Below are positions 35,856-44,739 of a DNA stretch of 64,000 nucleotides, piece after piece. The stretch's first letter is position 1. Each line of letters starts with the position of its first letter. The translations under genes and the position numbers were made by a program. Source of the DNA: Ruminococcus albus AD2013 (lineage in GTDB: Bacteria > Bacillota > Clostridia > Oscillospirales > Ruminococcaceae); contig NZ_JAGS01000001.1 of assembly GCF_000526775.1 (NCBI RefSeq), positions 186,001 through 250,000 on the forward strand, given 5' to 3'. Under the pieces are notes generated by a model. The model saw nothing but the letters and a program-made list of their open reading frames with translations, was not told the origin of the DNA and ran no database searches.

Positions 35856-38552
35856 ATGATATTTAAGAAGATTACCGCAGCAGTTTCGGCACTTGTTATG
35901 GCAGCAGGAATGGTTTCTGTACTGCCTCAGAACAGTTCACCGGTACTGACGGCAAATGCAGCTTCGGCATACAACTATGCAGAGGCACTCCAGAAGTCTA
36001 TGTTCTTCTATGAGGTACAGCAGTCGGGTGTACTTCCCGAGTGGAACACCGTACAGTGGAAGGACGACTGTATGGTCGATGAAGACGGCAATGAGACTGA
36101 CTATGTAAAGGGCGGCTGGTTCGATGCAGGCGACCACTTCAAGTTCTGTCTTACAAATGCTTATTCAGCTTCAATGCTTGCATGGGGCTACCTTGAGTAC
36201 AAAGATGCTGTCGATAATGCAGGCATGGGCGAGCTTTACAGAAACAATCTCCAGTGGGGACTTGACTATGTAATGAACTGCGATATGGGCAACGGAAAAA
36301 TGGTCGGAACTATCGGTGATTTCAAAGGTGGTTCTACTGACCATAACATCTGGTGCAGCTCAGAAGTTTATCTCCGCAAACATCACCTCAACAACGGTGA
36401 CTGGAAGCGTCCGTATGATGTGATCGAGAATGCTTCTGTTGCAGGTCTTTCTGCTGCTGCTCTTGCAGAAGGATATCTTGTATTCAAGGATACAGATCCC
36501 GACAGAGCTAGCGAATACCTCAAGCACGCTAAGTCCCTTTTCAAGGGAGCTGACCAGATAAGAGACTGTTCAGATATCGGCGGTATGACAGGTATGTACA
36601 AAACAGAGTCATGGGTAGACGACTGTATGTTTGCTGCTCTCTGGCTTTACAAGGCAACAGGGGATAAGTCATATCTCAATAAGGTTGAACAGGATTATAT
36701 CCCGTTATTCCCGAAGGAAGAACAGGATACAGCTCGTAAGTTCACATGGGGTCTCTGCTGGGACGATACCTCACAGGGTGCAGCTTTCCTCTACGCTCAG
36801 ATAACAGGTAACAAGGAATGGACTGCTCACGTAAAGCGTCACCTCACTTACTGGATGGGCGAGGATTCCAAGCCTTTCTTTGGCAAGATAACACCTAAGG
36901 GACTTTCATGGCTGTTCCAGTGGGGCTGTCTGCGTCACGCTACTACTACAGCATTCCTTGCAAAGCTCGGTTCTGATACACTCTTCAAGGGTACAGATGT
37001 TGAGAATAAGTTCAGCAAATGGGGCGATCTCCAGATGAACTACTGCTTTGGCGATAACGAAATGGGCTACAGCTATGTTCTCGGTATGGGCGATAAGTCT
37101 CCTACTGCTATCCACCACAGAACCGCTTCCGGCGTACACGATGACCACTGGAACGAGCTCGGTCAGGAATCCGGAGGAAACGAAGGCTGGCAGACAGAAT
37201 ATGCTCATACTCTCTATGGTGCGCTTATCGGCGGTCCTGACAGTTCAGGCGACTACGGCGATTACAAGGTAGCTGACTTCCAGTATACAGAGGTTGCTAT
37301 CGACTACAACGCAGGCTACACTGCTTGTCTGTGTGCTATGATCGACGATTATGGCGGAAAACCTCTCAATAACTTCCCTGTAAAGGAAACTCCCAAGTGG
37401 GCTGAATGGGAAGTCGCAGCAGTTCTTAACGGCAAGGGCAACAGCTACTCCGAGATCAAGGCATGGGCTATGAACCATACCGCTTGGCCTGCAAGAGTTG
37501 CTAAGGATATCGAATACAGATACTTCTTTGATGCTTCCGAGATTTTCGACGCAGGTCTGACTATCGACGACATCAAGGTAATAAGCAACAGCCAGCAGTA
37601 TAAGGAAGGCGAGCAGGGTTACGGTACTGTAAGTGGTCCTTATGTATACGAGGGCGATAAGTCCGGCAAAACACTTTATGCTAAGGTCAAGTTCGAGGAC
37701 GGCAGAGCTATCCAGCCTACTGGTCAGAGCGAGCACAGAGATGAAGTACAGTTCAGGATCTCTATCCCCGATGCTATAAACGGCAAGTCTACCGCAGGCG
37801 CTTGGGATCCTACAAACGACTGGTCTTACAAGGGCGGTTTAGCAACAGCTTCCGACATCAAGAGCGATTCTGCTCTCAACAAGAATATTCCTATGTACGT
37901 AAACGGCGTACTCGTTTGGGGTACTGAGCCTGACGGAACAACTGCAACAGGTTCCGAGTATAAGTTCAAGAGAAACGGCGGCGAATCAAGCTCTACAATA
38001 AGCAATCCTACCGTTAAGTGCGATAGTGTAACTACCTCCTCCGCAAAGATCAGCTGGAACAAGGTAAGCGGCGTATCCAAGTACGGCGTATACATCTACA
38101 AGAACGGCAAGTGGACAGGTCTTGCTGAGACTACCGCTAACAGCTACACCGTCAGCGGTCTGGCAGCAGGTACAAGCTACAAGGTAGCAGTTCTTGCAAA
38201 CAACAACGGCAAATACGATGGTGACTACTCTAAGGCTATAACAGTTACAACCCAGAAGAGCAGCACTCAGACAACTGACTATCCTACAAACGTAAAGGCT
38301 AATTACAATACTCAGTATCATCAGGTACAGTTCGTATGGGATAAGGTACAGGGCGCTGACAAGTACGGCATCGCTGTATACCTGGCAGGCAAGTGGAGAG
38401 TCCAGACTTCCAATGTTACTACTAACAGCTATGTAACTCCCAAGAACCTGACTCCCGGCATGACCTACAAGGTAGCAGTTGCTGCAAGAGTAAACGGTAA
38501 GTGGAATACAACTGATCCTATCAAGAATGCTATAACCGTTACTGTAAAGTAA
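35856..38552 (+). CDS. Secreted GH9 cellulase, GH9-CBM3c-Fn3-like-CBM37
   Basis: An 898-residue endo- or processive endoglucanase. The signal peptide is about 1-32. The GH9 catalytic domain (about 35-505) carries GGWFDAGDH with Asp90 and Asp93 (catalytic base region), IHHRTASG with His420/His421, and Glu479 in YTEVAIDYNAGY as the acid. A fused CBM3c-like module spans about 510-690; in theme-B GH9 enzymes this module feeds a cellulose chain to the active site and makes the enzyme processive. An Fn3/CBM37-like repeat (about 710-800) and a CBM37 (808-898) complete the chain. The start at 35856 gives proper spacing from GGAG; the in-frame ATG at 35850 touches it. There is no dockerin, so CBM37 is the likely anchoring device. 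Confidence 0.94.
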   Translation: MIFKKITAAVSALVMAAGMVSVLPQNSSPVLTANAASAYNYAEALQKSMFFYEVQQSGVLPEWNTVQWKDDCMVDEDGNETDYVKGGWFDAGDHFKFCLTNAYSASMLAWGYLEYKDAVDNAGMGELYRNNLQWGLDYVMNCDMGNGKMVGTIGDFKGGSTDHNIWCSSEVYLRKHHLNNGDWKRPYDVIENASVAGLSAAALAEGYLVFKDTDPDRASEYLKHAKSLFKGADQIRDCSDIGGMTGMYKTESWVDDCMFAALWLYKATGDKSYLNKVEQDYIPLFPKEEQDTARKFTWGLCWDDTSQGAAFLYAQITGNKEWTAHVKRHLTYWMGEDSKPFFGKITPKGLSWLFQWGCLRHATTTAFLAKLGSDTLFKGTDVENKFSKWGDLQMNYCFGDNEMGYSYVLGMGDKSPTAIHHRTASGVHDDHWNELGQESGGNEGWQTEYAHTLYGALIGGPDSSGDYGDYKVADFQYTEVAIDYNAGYTACLCAMIDDYGGKPLNNFPVKETPKWAEWEVAAVLNGKGNSYSEIKAWAMNHTAWPARVAKDIEYRYFFDASEIFDAGLTIDDIKVISNSQQYKEGEQGYGTVSGPYVYEGDKSGKTLYAKVKFEDGRAIQPTGQSEHRDEVQFRISIPDAINGKSTAGAWDPTNDWSYKGGLATASDIKSDSALNKNIPMYVNGVLVWGTEPDGTTATGSEYKFKRNGGESSSTISNPTVKCDSVTTSSAKISWNKVSGVSKYGVYIYKNGKWTGLAETTANSYTVSGLAAGTSYKVAVLANNNGKYDGDYSKAITVTTQKSSTQTTDYPTNVKANYNTQYHQVQFVWDKVQGADKYGIAVYLAGKWRVQTSNVTTNSYVTPKNLTPGMTYKVAVAARVNGKWNTTDPIKNAITVTVK
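38277..38549 (+). repeat. CBM37 cassette, copy 1 of 3 near-identical
   Basis: 273 bases that recur with few changes at 41907-42179 and 49841-50113, always at the 3' end of a cellulase gene. The encoded module begins DYP(T/K)N and ends TVTVK or TVTIK. Confidence 0.9.
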
Positions 38553-38578
38553 AAAACAAAGTTTAACATATCCTATAA

Positions 38579-38610
38579 CGGCAGCTTTTTCGAAAGCTGC
38601 CGCTTTTTTT
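38579..38610 (+). terminator. Terminator of the GH9-CBM3c gene
   Basis: Stem CGGCAGCTTT/AAAGCTGCCG with TTCG loop, then seven T residues. Confidence 0.93.
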
Positions 38611-38956
38611 GTCGGTAAGAATGATCAAAGGATGTAATGAACAAAATATTCAAGAAAACGTTTGCGATAATTGTTAACAGCAACAAATGTTAAATATTTT
38701 TTAAAACTCAGATGTGAAGATATTGACTTGAATTGTGAAATGAATTTATATGGACATTTCAGAACTTTTTCAAGGATATCTGCCTGAAACAGCATAAAAG
38801 AATATTGATTATTGTAGGTATATTAAGCTTTAACTTGTGATAATACAACTTATTCATATGTAATCTGCTAAGAATTAACAGACTATACGATAAAACAGTT
38901 TTTACTTGACTTTTGACATATCACGAGTTGTACGTATTGTATAAATAAACACGTGC

Positions 38957-38969
38957 GTAATCGTTAAAG
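38957..38969 (+). promoter_or_regulatory. Shared cellulase upstream motif, second GH9 copy
   Basis: GTAATCGTTAAAG, 23 bases upstream of the -35. The rest of the AT-rich gap 38611-38950 holds nothing I can name. Confidence 0.35.
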
Positions 38970-38992
38970 TAAATGAAATTTAATCAAAACAA

Positions 38993-39020
38993 TTGACTTT
39001 TTTGAGAAATCTATTATAAT
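38993..39020 (+). promoter_or_regulatory. Promoter of the CBM4-GH9-CBM37 gene
   Basis: TTGACT (38993-38998), 16-bp spacer and consensus TATAAT (39015-39020). Confidence 0.82.
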
Positions 39021-39026
39021 ATAAAC

Positions 39027-39167
39027 AGGTGGAAAAAAGGGTGGTGCAAGTCGTGCAAAACGGCTTCCTTATTTCTCATTCAACAATGAGCGTGGTTGCG
39101 ACAGTCGCACTGATGCCGCAGCACAAACAAATTTAATTTTTTCTATTTTTTCAGGGAGGGTTAATTC
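39027..39167 (+). promoter_or_regulatory. Structured 140-base leader of the CBM4-GH9-CBM37 gene
   Basis: Three adjacent hairpins fit this leader: AAGTCGT/ACGGCTT near 39049-39065 (one G-U pair), CTCATT/AATGAG at 39075-39090, and TGCG/CGCA at 39097-39109. The first part contains GGGTGGTGC, weakly like the T-box end motif, but no T-box core is present. Confidence 0.45.
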
Positions 39168-42100
39168 ATGCAGAATCCAATGAAGAAAATTGCCAGTGGT
39201 CTTCTGGCAAGCGTTGTTTCTCTGTCCACAGCAGCTGCAATGGCTCCTTTCAGCGCATTTGCAGATGGCGAAATGCTCGGAGCAACTAATTTTGATGACG
39301 GCGTAGGTCTGCCTTGGCACACTTGTGAGACCAACCCCGCTAAGCAGTCTTTCGACATCAGCGGCGGTACTTACAACGTAACTATTGAAAACAACGACGG
39401 CCCCGAGTCCAGATGGGATCTCCAGCTTCGTCACAGAAAGCTCAAGATTCGTGCAGGCAGTAAGTATACCGTACACTGGGAAGTTGATTCTACCAGCGAT
39501 GGTGAGATGTACACCAAGATCGGTAACTACGGCGGAACTGTTGAAGTTTGGCACAACAACAACACAGACGGCACATTCAATCAGTGCTGGAACTGCGTAA
39601 AGATCCAGAAGGGTCATAATGAATTTGATGCAACATTTACTGCTGAGCAGGATGTTGAAGTTGCTGAGTGGGCATTCCACTACGGCGGCAAGGGTCAGTA
39701 TCAGGATGTTGACTGCTTCCCTAACGGTACAGTCCTGAAGTTCGATAACCTTTCACTTATCGGTGTTGATGAATGGGATCCTTCCGATGAGATGGGTGTT
39801 GTAAGACCTGAGAGCAACGTTCGTCTGAACCAGCTGGGTTATTATACCAAGCTCGCTAAGAAGGCTTCTTATGTAACTGACGCTTCTTCACCTCTGCAGT
39901 ATGAGATCAGAGATAAGAACGGCAACGTTAAGTATAAGGGCACAACAAAGGTATTCGGTGATGACCCTGATTCAGGTACAGGCAAGACTACTACTGTTAA
40001 GGTAGGCAACCAGAATGTTACCAGATTCAAGGACAGCGGTTCTTATGTACATATCATTGATTTCTCCGACTTCCAGACCAAGGGTACATATAATATCTTC
40101 GTAAAGGATACTGTTGGTGTAAGCGGCACTCAGGTTTTGCTTAATAAGGGTGCAAACGATACCAAGTACAGCAATGGCAATCTTGTATGGACAAATCCTA
40201 AGACCAAGAAGCAGTTCGTAATGAACAAGAGCCATGATTTCGAGATCAGCGACAGCATCTATGGTGAGCAGCTCCTGAAGGACTCCATGAACTACTACTA
40301 TCAGAACCGTTCCGGCGTTCCGATAAAGTCTCAGTACATCACTTCCGGTGATAAGAGCAAGCTGGCTCACGATAAGTATGGTCATAATCCTGATACTGCT
40401 TACGTTCAGAGCAAGTGGGTCAAGTCTTATGACAGCGATTTCTCCGATGGTGAGAAGAGCAAGACTATCGACGGTACAGGCGGATGGTACGATGCTGGTG
40501 ACCACGGTAAGTACGTTGTTAACGGCGGTATCTCTGTATGGACTCTCCAGAACGACTATGAGTTCACCAAGAAGAACGGCACCACCAAGAAGTGGACAAA
40601 CGGCACTATAGCTATCCCCGAGAACACTGACAAGGCTCCTGATATCCTTGATGAAGCAAGATATGAGCTGGAGTGGATGTTCAAGATGATCGACAGCGAC
40701 GGATTTGTATATCACAAGCTGCACGACCATAAGTGGACAGGTCTGGCTACCAAGTCTTGGGACTATGATAAGGAAAAGATGGAGAACGGCGAGAAGGGCT
40801 GGGGCACAGTTCGTATAGTTAAGCCCGCAACCTATGCAGCTACATTCAACATGATCGCTTGCGCAGCACAGGCAGCACGTCTGTGGAAGGGCATCGATGA
40901 CAGCTTTGCTCAGGAGTGCCTGAGCCACGCTAAGTCCAGCTGGACAGCTATAATGGCTAAGGAGAGCAAGTGGAATGTTAAGCAGGGCGATTCTTCTACT
41001 GATCCTTACTTTGCTCCTCTGGATCAGGCTATCGGCGGCGGTGCTTACGGCGATACCTATGTAGTAGACGATGCTTACTGGGCAGCTTGCGAACTCTTCG
41101 CAACAACAGGCGATTCTACTTACTATAGCTTCCTCAAGAAGTACAGCAACCCCAACGATAAGTCCGGCAATGATAAGGCATTCAGCCTGACAACTAACCT
41201 GGGCGGCGGCGAGAACAACGGTTCATTCAGCTCCTTCAACTGGGGTTGTACATCCGGTCTGGGTACCCTTTCTCTGTACCTGAACTCCGGCAAGCTCTCT
41301 TCTTCCGAGCAGAGCGCAATCAAGTCTTCTATCACATCTGCAGCTGATGCTTATGTAACTCAGATGAGCAAGGAAGGCATGGGCATTCCTTACAAGGGTG
41401 CAACATTCCAGGATGCTATCAACATCGGCGAAGGTATCGATGTAACAGGTTATGAGTGGGGTTCCAACTCCTTCGTAATCAACAACGCAATGGTACTTGC
41501 TTATGCTTATGATGCTTCTAAGAGCTCTAAGTACCTGAACGGTGCTGCTGAAGCTCTGGACTACATCTTCGGACGTAACGGTCTTGGCTTCTCCTATGTT
41601 TCCGGCTACGGCGACAAGACTATGGAATGGCCTCACCACAGATTCTGGTCCAATGGTATAGATCCTGAATTCCCGAAGGCTCCTGATGGAGTTCTGTCCG
41701 GTGGTCCCGGTGCTGGTATGCAGGATCCTTACATCGGCGGTCTGGGCTACAAGAGAGGCACACTGGCTAACCAGAAGTGCTACGTAGACAGCGCAGAGTC
41801 TTGGTCTGTAAACGAAGTAACCATCAACTGGAACGCTCCTCTGGTATGGATGACAACATTCATGATGGATAATGCTAACGGTGGTTCTACTCCTATTCCT
41901 ACTGATGATTATCCTAAGAACGTTAAGGCTAATTACAACACTCAGTATCACCAGATCCAGTTCGTATGGGACAAGGTACAGGGCGCTGACAAGTACGGCA
42001 TCGCTGTATACCTGGCTGGTAAGTGGAGAGTTCAGACAACTAACATCACCACAAACAGCTATGTAACTCCTAAGAACCTGACTCCCGGCATGAGCTACAA

Positions 42101-42182
42101 GGTAGCAGTTGCTGCAAGAGTTAACGGTAAGTGGAATACAACTGATCCTATCAAGAACGCTATCACTGTTACTGTTAAGTAA
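39168..42182 (+). CDS. Secreted GH9 cellulase, CBM4-Ig-GH9-CBM37
   Basis: A 1004-residue secreted cellulase. The signal peptide is about 1-32 (SAFA). A CBM4-like module (about 37-200) has GTEVEVWHN-type and VEVAEWAFHYGG segments. A CelD_N Ig-like domain (about 212-330) follows. The GH9 catalytic domain (about 350-905) has GGWYDAGDHGKY (Asp442, Asp445) and NEVTINWNA with acid Glu883. A CBM37 spans 914-1004. This order matches the published description of R. albus 8 Cel9B, one of two processive endocellulases lost in adhesion-defective mutants; identity is inferred. GGGAGGG precedes the start. The enzyme 52291-55020 is a paralogue that ends in a membrane anchor instead of CBM37. Confidence 0.94.
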   Translation: MQNPMKKIASGLLASVVSLSTAAAMAPFSAFADGEMLGATNFDDGVGLPWHTCETNPAKQSFDISGGTYNVTIENNDGPESRWDLQLRHRKLKIRAGSKYTVHWEVDSTSDGEMYTKIGNYGGTVEVWHNNNTDGTFNQCWNCVKIQKGHNEFDATFTAEQDVEVAEWAFHYGGKGQYQDVDCFPNGTVLKFDNLSLIGVDEWDPSDEMGVVRPESNVRLNQLGYYTKLAKKASYVTDASSPLQYEIRDKNGNVKYKGTTKVFGDDPDSGTGKTTTVKVGNQNVTRFKDSGSYVHIIDFSDFQTKGTYNIFVKDTVGVSGTQVLLNKGANDTKYSNGNLVWTNPKTKKQFVMNKSHDFEISDSIYGEQLLKDSMNYYYQNRSGVPIKSQYITSGDKSKLAHDKYGHNPDTAYVQSKWVKSYDSDFSDGEKSKTIDGTGGWYDAGDHGKYVVNGGISVWTLQNDYEFTKKNGTTKKWTNGTIAIPENTDKAPDILDEARYELEWMFKMIDSDGFVYHKLHDHKWTGLATKSWDYDKEKMENGEKGWGTVRIVKPATYAATFNMIACAAQAARLWKGIDDSFAQECLSHAKSSWTAIMAKESKWNVKQGDSSTDPYFAPLDQAIGGGAYGDTYVVDDAYWAACELFATTGDSTYYSFLKKYSNPNDKSGNDKAFSLTTNLGGGENNGSFSSFNWGCTSGLGTLSLYLNSGKLSSSEQSAIKSSITSAADAYVTQMSKEGMGIPYKGATFQDAINIGEGIDVTGYEWGSNSFVINNAMVLAYAYDASKSSKYLNGAAEALDYIFGRNGLGFSYVSGYGDKTMEWPHHRFWSNGIDPEFPKAPDGVLSGGPGAGMQDPYIGGLGYKRGTLANQKCYVDSAESWSVNEVTINWNAPLVWMTTFMMDNANGGSTPIPTDDYPKNVKANYNTQYHQIQFVWDKVQGADKYGIAVYLAGKWRVQTTNITTNSYVTPKNLTPGMSYKVAVAARVNGKWNTTDPIKNAITVTVK
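41907..42179 (+). repeat. CBM37 cassette, copy 2 of 3
   Basis: Near-identical at base level to 38277-38549 and 49841-50113. Confidence 0.9.
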
Positions 42183-42202
42183 TATATAGTTTCACAGAAC
42201 CT

Positions 42203-42236
42203 AAAACGGCAGTTTCTTCGGAAACTGCCGTTTTTT
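42203..42236 (+). terminator. Terminator of the CBM4-GH9-CBM37 gene
   Basis: Perfect stem AAAACGGCAGTTTC/GAAACTGCCGTTTT with TTCG loop and T tract. Confidence 0.95.
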
Positions 42237-42258
42237 ACGTAAATGCGCGTTTACGCGC

Positions 42259-42287
42259 TTGACGTATCGAAGTAAATAAGATATAAT
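42259..42287 (+). promoter_or_regulatory. Promoter of the two-component system
   Basis: TTGACG (42259-42264), 17-bp spacer and TATAAT (42282-42287). The small inverted repeat GCGCG/CGCGC lies at 42245-42257 just upstream. No copy of the ACATTACA operator is present here. Confidence 0.8.
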
Positions 42288-42333
42288 TATTAAAGCGATG
42301 ATTATATGAATATCTTGGAACAGGAGAAAGATC

Positions 42334-42996
42334 ATGAAAAAGATAATGATAATCGAAGACGATACCGTACTGCGCGATGAAGTGGCAACTCTGCTAAAAA
42401 ATTCAGGGTATGATGTTCATGCTGTAACTGACCTAAGTACTGCTCTTGAACAGATGAAGTCCTCGGGGGCTGACCTTATACTGCTGGATATAAACCTCCC
42501 CTTTGTGGGCGGCGAGACCCTTTTGCAGGAATTCCGCAAGGTCAGCGATACCCCTGTTATTATGCTGACCAGCAGGAGCACAGAGATAGATGAGGTGCTT
42601 TCCATGAGCTTCGGCGCTGATGATTATATCACCAAGCCCTATAACCCGACGATACTTCTGCTGAGGATATCCGCTGTGCTTAAACGCTTTACCAAAACAA
42701 GCGGTTCCCAGATGTATCACGATGCCGAGGTCAGCACCGTCAAGGGAAGCATCGACCGTAACGGCAAAGAGCAGGTGCTTACTAAAAACGAGATGATAAT
42801 TTTTCAGCTGCTGCTTGACAGACAAGGTGAGATAGTCACCCGCGATGACCTTATGACCGCCCTATGGGACAATGACGAGTTCGTCAACGACAACGCGCTC
42901 TCTGTGAACATAAGCAGGCTCCGCGGAAAGCTTGCCGACCTTGGCTTTGAAGACGCCATCGAGACCAGAAAGAAACAGGGGTATGTACTGAAATGA
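42334..42996 (+). CDS. OmpR/BceR-type response regulator
   Basis: A 220-residue DNA-binding response regulator. The receiver domain (1-118) has acidic pocket EDD near residue 8, phospho-acceptor Asp52 in LLDINLPF, Thr in MLTSRST and Lys in TKPYN. A winged-helix Trans_reg_C domain follows (about 128-220). It overlaps the kinase gene by four bases (ATGA). In BceRS-type systems the regulator activates the gene for a partner ABC exporter. Here three inverted repeats upstream of the small ORFs are the natural binding sites. GGAG is six bases before ATG. Confidence 0.92.
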   Translation: MKKIMIIEDDTVLRDEVATLLKNSGYDVHAVTDLSTALEQMKSSGADLILLDINLPFVGGETLLQEFRKVSDTPVIMLTSRSTEIDEVLSMSFGADDYITKPYNPTILLLRISAVLKRFTKTSGSQMYHDAEVSTVKGSIDRNGKEQVLTKNEMIIFQLLLDRQGEIVTRDDLMTALWDNDEFVNDNALSVNISRLRGKLADLGFEDAIETRKKQGYVLK

Positions 42997-43991
42997 GTTT
43001 CACCGAATATTTAAAGGACAGACTTTCTGCATACATGATATACCTTTCCGCATTGGTCATAGCGCTGATATTTATGTCAGCTTTCCATATCAGCAGGGAG
43101 TGCATCATCATAGTATATGTGATACTCCTTATTGGCGGTGCCTTTTCCGAACTATGGACATTTTTCAGGAAAAAGAGTTTCTATGATAAGCTTATATACT
43201 GCCTTGATAATCTTGATAAAAAATATCTTCTGGTAGAAATGACCGAAACTCCTGACTTTTTTGACGGCAGACTTCTATGCGATGTTCTCAGGCAGTCCGA
43301 CAAAGCGATGTGCGAACACATAGCCGAGTACCGCCGCGAAAATCTTGAATTCCGCGAGTATATCGAGATGTGGGTGCACGAGGTAAAACTCCCCGTGGCA
43401 AGTCTTCAGCTGATGTGCCACAACGACGGAAGTACACGTTATTCAGAACAGTTGAAACGCATTGATGATTACATCGAGAACGTGCTTTACTACGCCCGAA
43501 GCCGCAACGCTGAAAAGGATTATATCATCAAGTCGGTATCGCTGAAACGTGTATTCAGCGAGATAGCAATAAAGAATCGCAGTGAACTTCTGGAACGCAA
43601 TATTTCGCTTTCGGCTGAGGGGCTTGATATCGAAGTAATGACCGATTCAAAGTGGCTGGCATTTATGCTGGGGCAGCTGATGGGCAACAGCATAAAGTAC
43701 GAAGCAAACGAGATAAAAGTCTATGCAGAGGACTACGATGACAAGACCGTACTGCATTTCCGTGATAACGGCATTGGTATTCCCGAAAGCGACCTGCCAT
43801 ATATTTTTGAAAAGTCATTCACGGGTGAAAACGGAAGAACTCATACCAAGTCAACAGGCATGGGTCTGTATATAGTAAAAATGCTCTGTACGAAGCTTGG
43901 ACACAGCGTGCAGGCAGATTCGGTGCAGGGGAAATATACCGAGATAACCATAGTTTTCGGCAAGGATAAGCTTCACGATATTCAGCAGTAG
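42993..43991 (+). CDS. BceS-type intramembrane-sensing histidine kinase
   Basis: A 332-residue histidine kinase with two transmembrane helices (about 15-30 and 35-55) and almost no extracellular loop. This is the layout of intramembrane-sensing kinases that get their signal from a partner ABC transporter. The H-box is MWVHEVKLPV with phospho-acceptor His129. The ATPase domain shows MGNSIKYE (Asn232), FRDNGIGIP and TGMGLYIVK. It is coupled by an ATGA overlap to the regulator. BceB-type permease and ATPase genes follow about 1 kb downstream, which strongly supports a Bce-like antimicrobial peptide sensing or detoxification module. Confidence 0.92.
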   Translation: MSFTEYLKDRLSAYMIYLSALVIALIFMSAFHISRECIIIVYVILLIGGAFSELWTFFRKKSFYDKLIYCLDNLDKKYLLVEMTETPDFFDGRLLCDVLRQSDKAMCEHIAEYRRENLEFREYIEMWVHEVKLPVASLQLMCHNDGSTRYSEQLKRIDDYIENVLYYARSRNAEKDYIIKSVSLKRVFSEIAIKNRSELLERNISLSAEGLDIEVMTDSKWLAFMLGQLMGNSIKYEANEIKVYAEDYDDKTVLHFRDNGIGIPESDLPYIFEKSFTGENGRTHTKSTGMGLYIVKMLCTKLGHSVQADSVQGKYTEITIVFGKDKLHDIQQ

Positions 43992-43997
43992 AATACA

Positions 43998-44036
43998 TCT
44001 CTCCCATATTCCGATCACGGGATATGGGAGTATTTA
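43998..44036 (+). terminator. Hairpin after the kinase gene
   Basis: Stem CTCCCATAT/ATATGGGAG (44001-44009 and 44022-44030) followed by TATTTAT. It is a weak terminator that separates the kinase from the first small-protein promoter. Confidence 0.6.
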
Positions 44037-44047
44037 TGCCATCAGTA

Positions 44048-44067
44048 ACATTACAAAACTGTAATGT
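44048..44067 (+). promoter_or_regulatory. Inverted-repeat operator, copy 1
   Basis: ACATTACA-AAAC-TGTAATGT, perfect 8-4-8 repeat. It lies 17 bases upstream of the -35-like hexamer TCGACC (44085-44090), which is 17 bases from TATACT (44108-44113). The likely binding site for the adjacent response regulator. Confidence 0.75.
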
Positions 44068-44084
44068 CAGGTAATATTAAAATA

Positions 44085-44113
44085 TCGACCCGATCACCTT
44101 TTTGTGTTATACT
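44085..44113 (+). promoter_or_regulatory. Operator-linked promoter 1
   Basis: TCGACC, 17 bp and TATACT with an extended TGT. The weak -35 suits an activator-dependent promoter. Confidence 0.65.
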
Positions 44114-44173
44114 TTGATCACAGCAAGGGGAAAGACCCCACGAAAAAAGTAACAAAAGAAGGGATGATATTTT

Positions 44174-44398
44174 ATGGAGAACACAAGAAAAGTAATGGTG
44201 ATAAGCGCACTGGCAACGATCGTTATGTTTCTGATAGCGGTGATAAACTACTCGCACACAGATGTGTTCGATCCCGCACTTGGCACGATGATAGCTTTCG
44301 GTACAGGCATCTACTGCTGCGCTTCACAGAAGTACAAAGAGGAGACCGAAGAGGCAGAGGATGAAGACCCAACATTACAGAATTGTAATGTTGCGTAA
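44174..44398 (+). CDS. Small two-helix membrane protein 1
   Basis: A 74-residue protein. It has two hydrophobic helices (about residues 6-24 and 35-50) joined by a short loop with FDP, and an acidic C-terminal tail (EETEEAEDED). The last codons overlap operator copy 2, so its C-terminus (TLQNCNVA) is partly encoded by the operator. The pattern helix, F-D, helix, Y-C is shared with small proteins 2 and 3. The start follows a GAAGGGATGA site. I know no family for it. It may be a sensor or accessory peptide of the Bce-like transporter, or a membrane stress peptide. Confidence 0.7.
   Translation: MENTRKVMVISALATIVMFLIAVINYSHTDVFDPALGTMIAFGTGIYCCASQKYKEETEEAEDEDPTLQNCNVA
44372..44391 (+). promoter_or_regulatory. 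Inverted-repeat operator, copy 2
   Basis: ACATTACA-GAAT-TGTAATGT, within the 3' end of small protein gene 1. It has the same 17-base distance to the -35 of the next promoter. Confidence 0.75.
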
Positions 44399-44408
44399 GA
44401 TAGAAATA

Positions 44409-44437
44409 ACGACAGACAGCAGAACGTATGATATAAT
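44409..44437 (+). promoter_or_regulatory. Operator-linked promoter 2
   Basis: ACGACA (44409-44414), 17-bp spacer and TATAAT (44432-44437), extended TGA. The stretch from the operator to about 44455 is almost identical to that of promoter 3. Confidence 0.72.
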
Positions 44438-44502
44438 ATAGATACAGTAAGGGGAACGACCCTGAGACATTAAATTGAGCTAAAGCGGAAAGGTCGATAA
44501 TT

Positions 44503-44694
44503 ATGAAAAAGGTAAAGATCTCGGTAATGATTTGTTTTGCAACGATGATGGCAGTTCTGGCAGGCATGGTAATAAATACTGTTCAGACAGGAAGTTTTGA
44601 TACTCAGGGAACTACGGTACTTGCAATATGCACCGTAATGTACTGTTCGGCAAAGACAAAGTATGACAAAATGAAAGCAGAGCAGATTTTATAA
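44503..44694 (+). CDS. Small two-helix membrane protein 2
   Basis: A 63-residue protein with two hydrophobic helices (about 5-25 and 36-50), a loop containing FDTQG, and a short charged C-terminus. It matches small proteins 1 and 3 in length, in the position of F-D near residue 32 and in the Y-C or Y-A near residue 47. GAAAGG precedes the ATG. It stands behind its own operator and promoter. Function unknown. Confidence 0.7.
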   Translation: MKKVKISVMICFATMMAVLAGMVINTVQTGSFDTQGTTVLAICTVMYCSAKTKYDKMKAEQIL

Positions 44695-44702
44695 AGATAT
44701 CA

Positions 44703-44722
44703 ACATTACAAATCTGTAATGT
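44703..44722 (+). promoter_or_regulatory. Inverted-repeat operator, copy 3
   Basis: ACATTACA-AATC-TGTAATGT, nine bases after small protein gene 2, again 17 bases from the -35 of the following promoter. Confidence 0.75.
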
Positions 44723-44739
44723 TGCGTAAGATAGAAATA

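Noticed and set aside
39037..39070. Possible T-box riboswitch because of GGGTGGTGC
   Set aside because: The conserved T-box sequence, specifier loop and terminator/antiterminator pair are missing and the downstream gene is a cellulase.
39972..40928. Minus-strand frame of 318 codons within the GH9 gene
   Set aside because: Shadow of a confirmed cellulase; hydrophobic, Cys-rich and without motifs or start signals.
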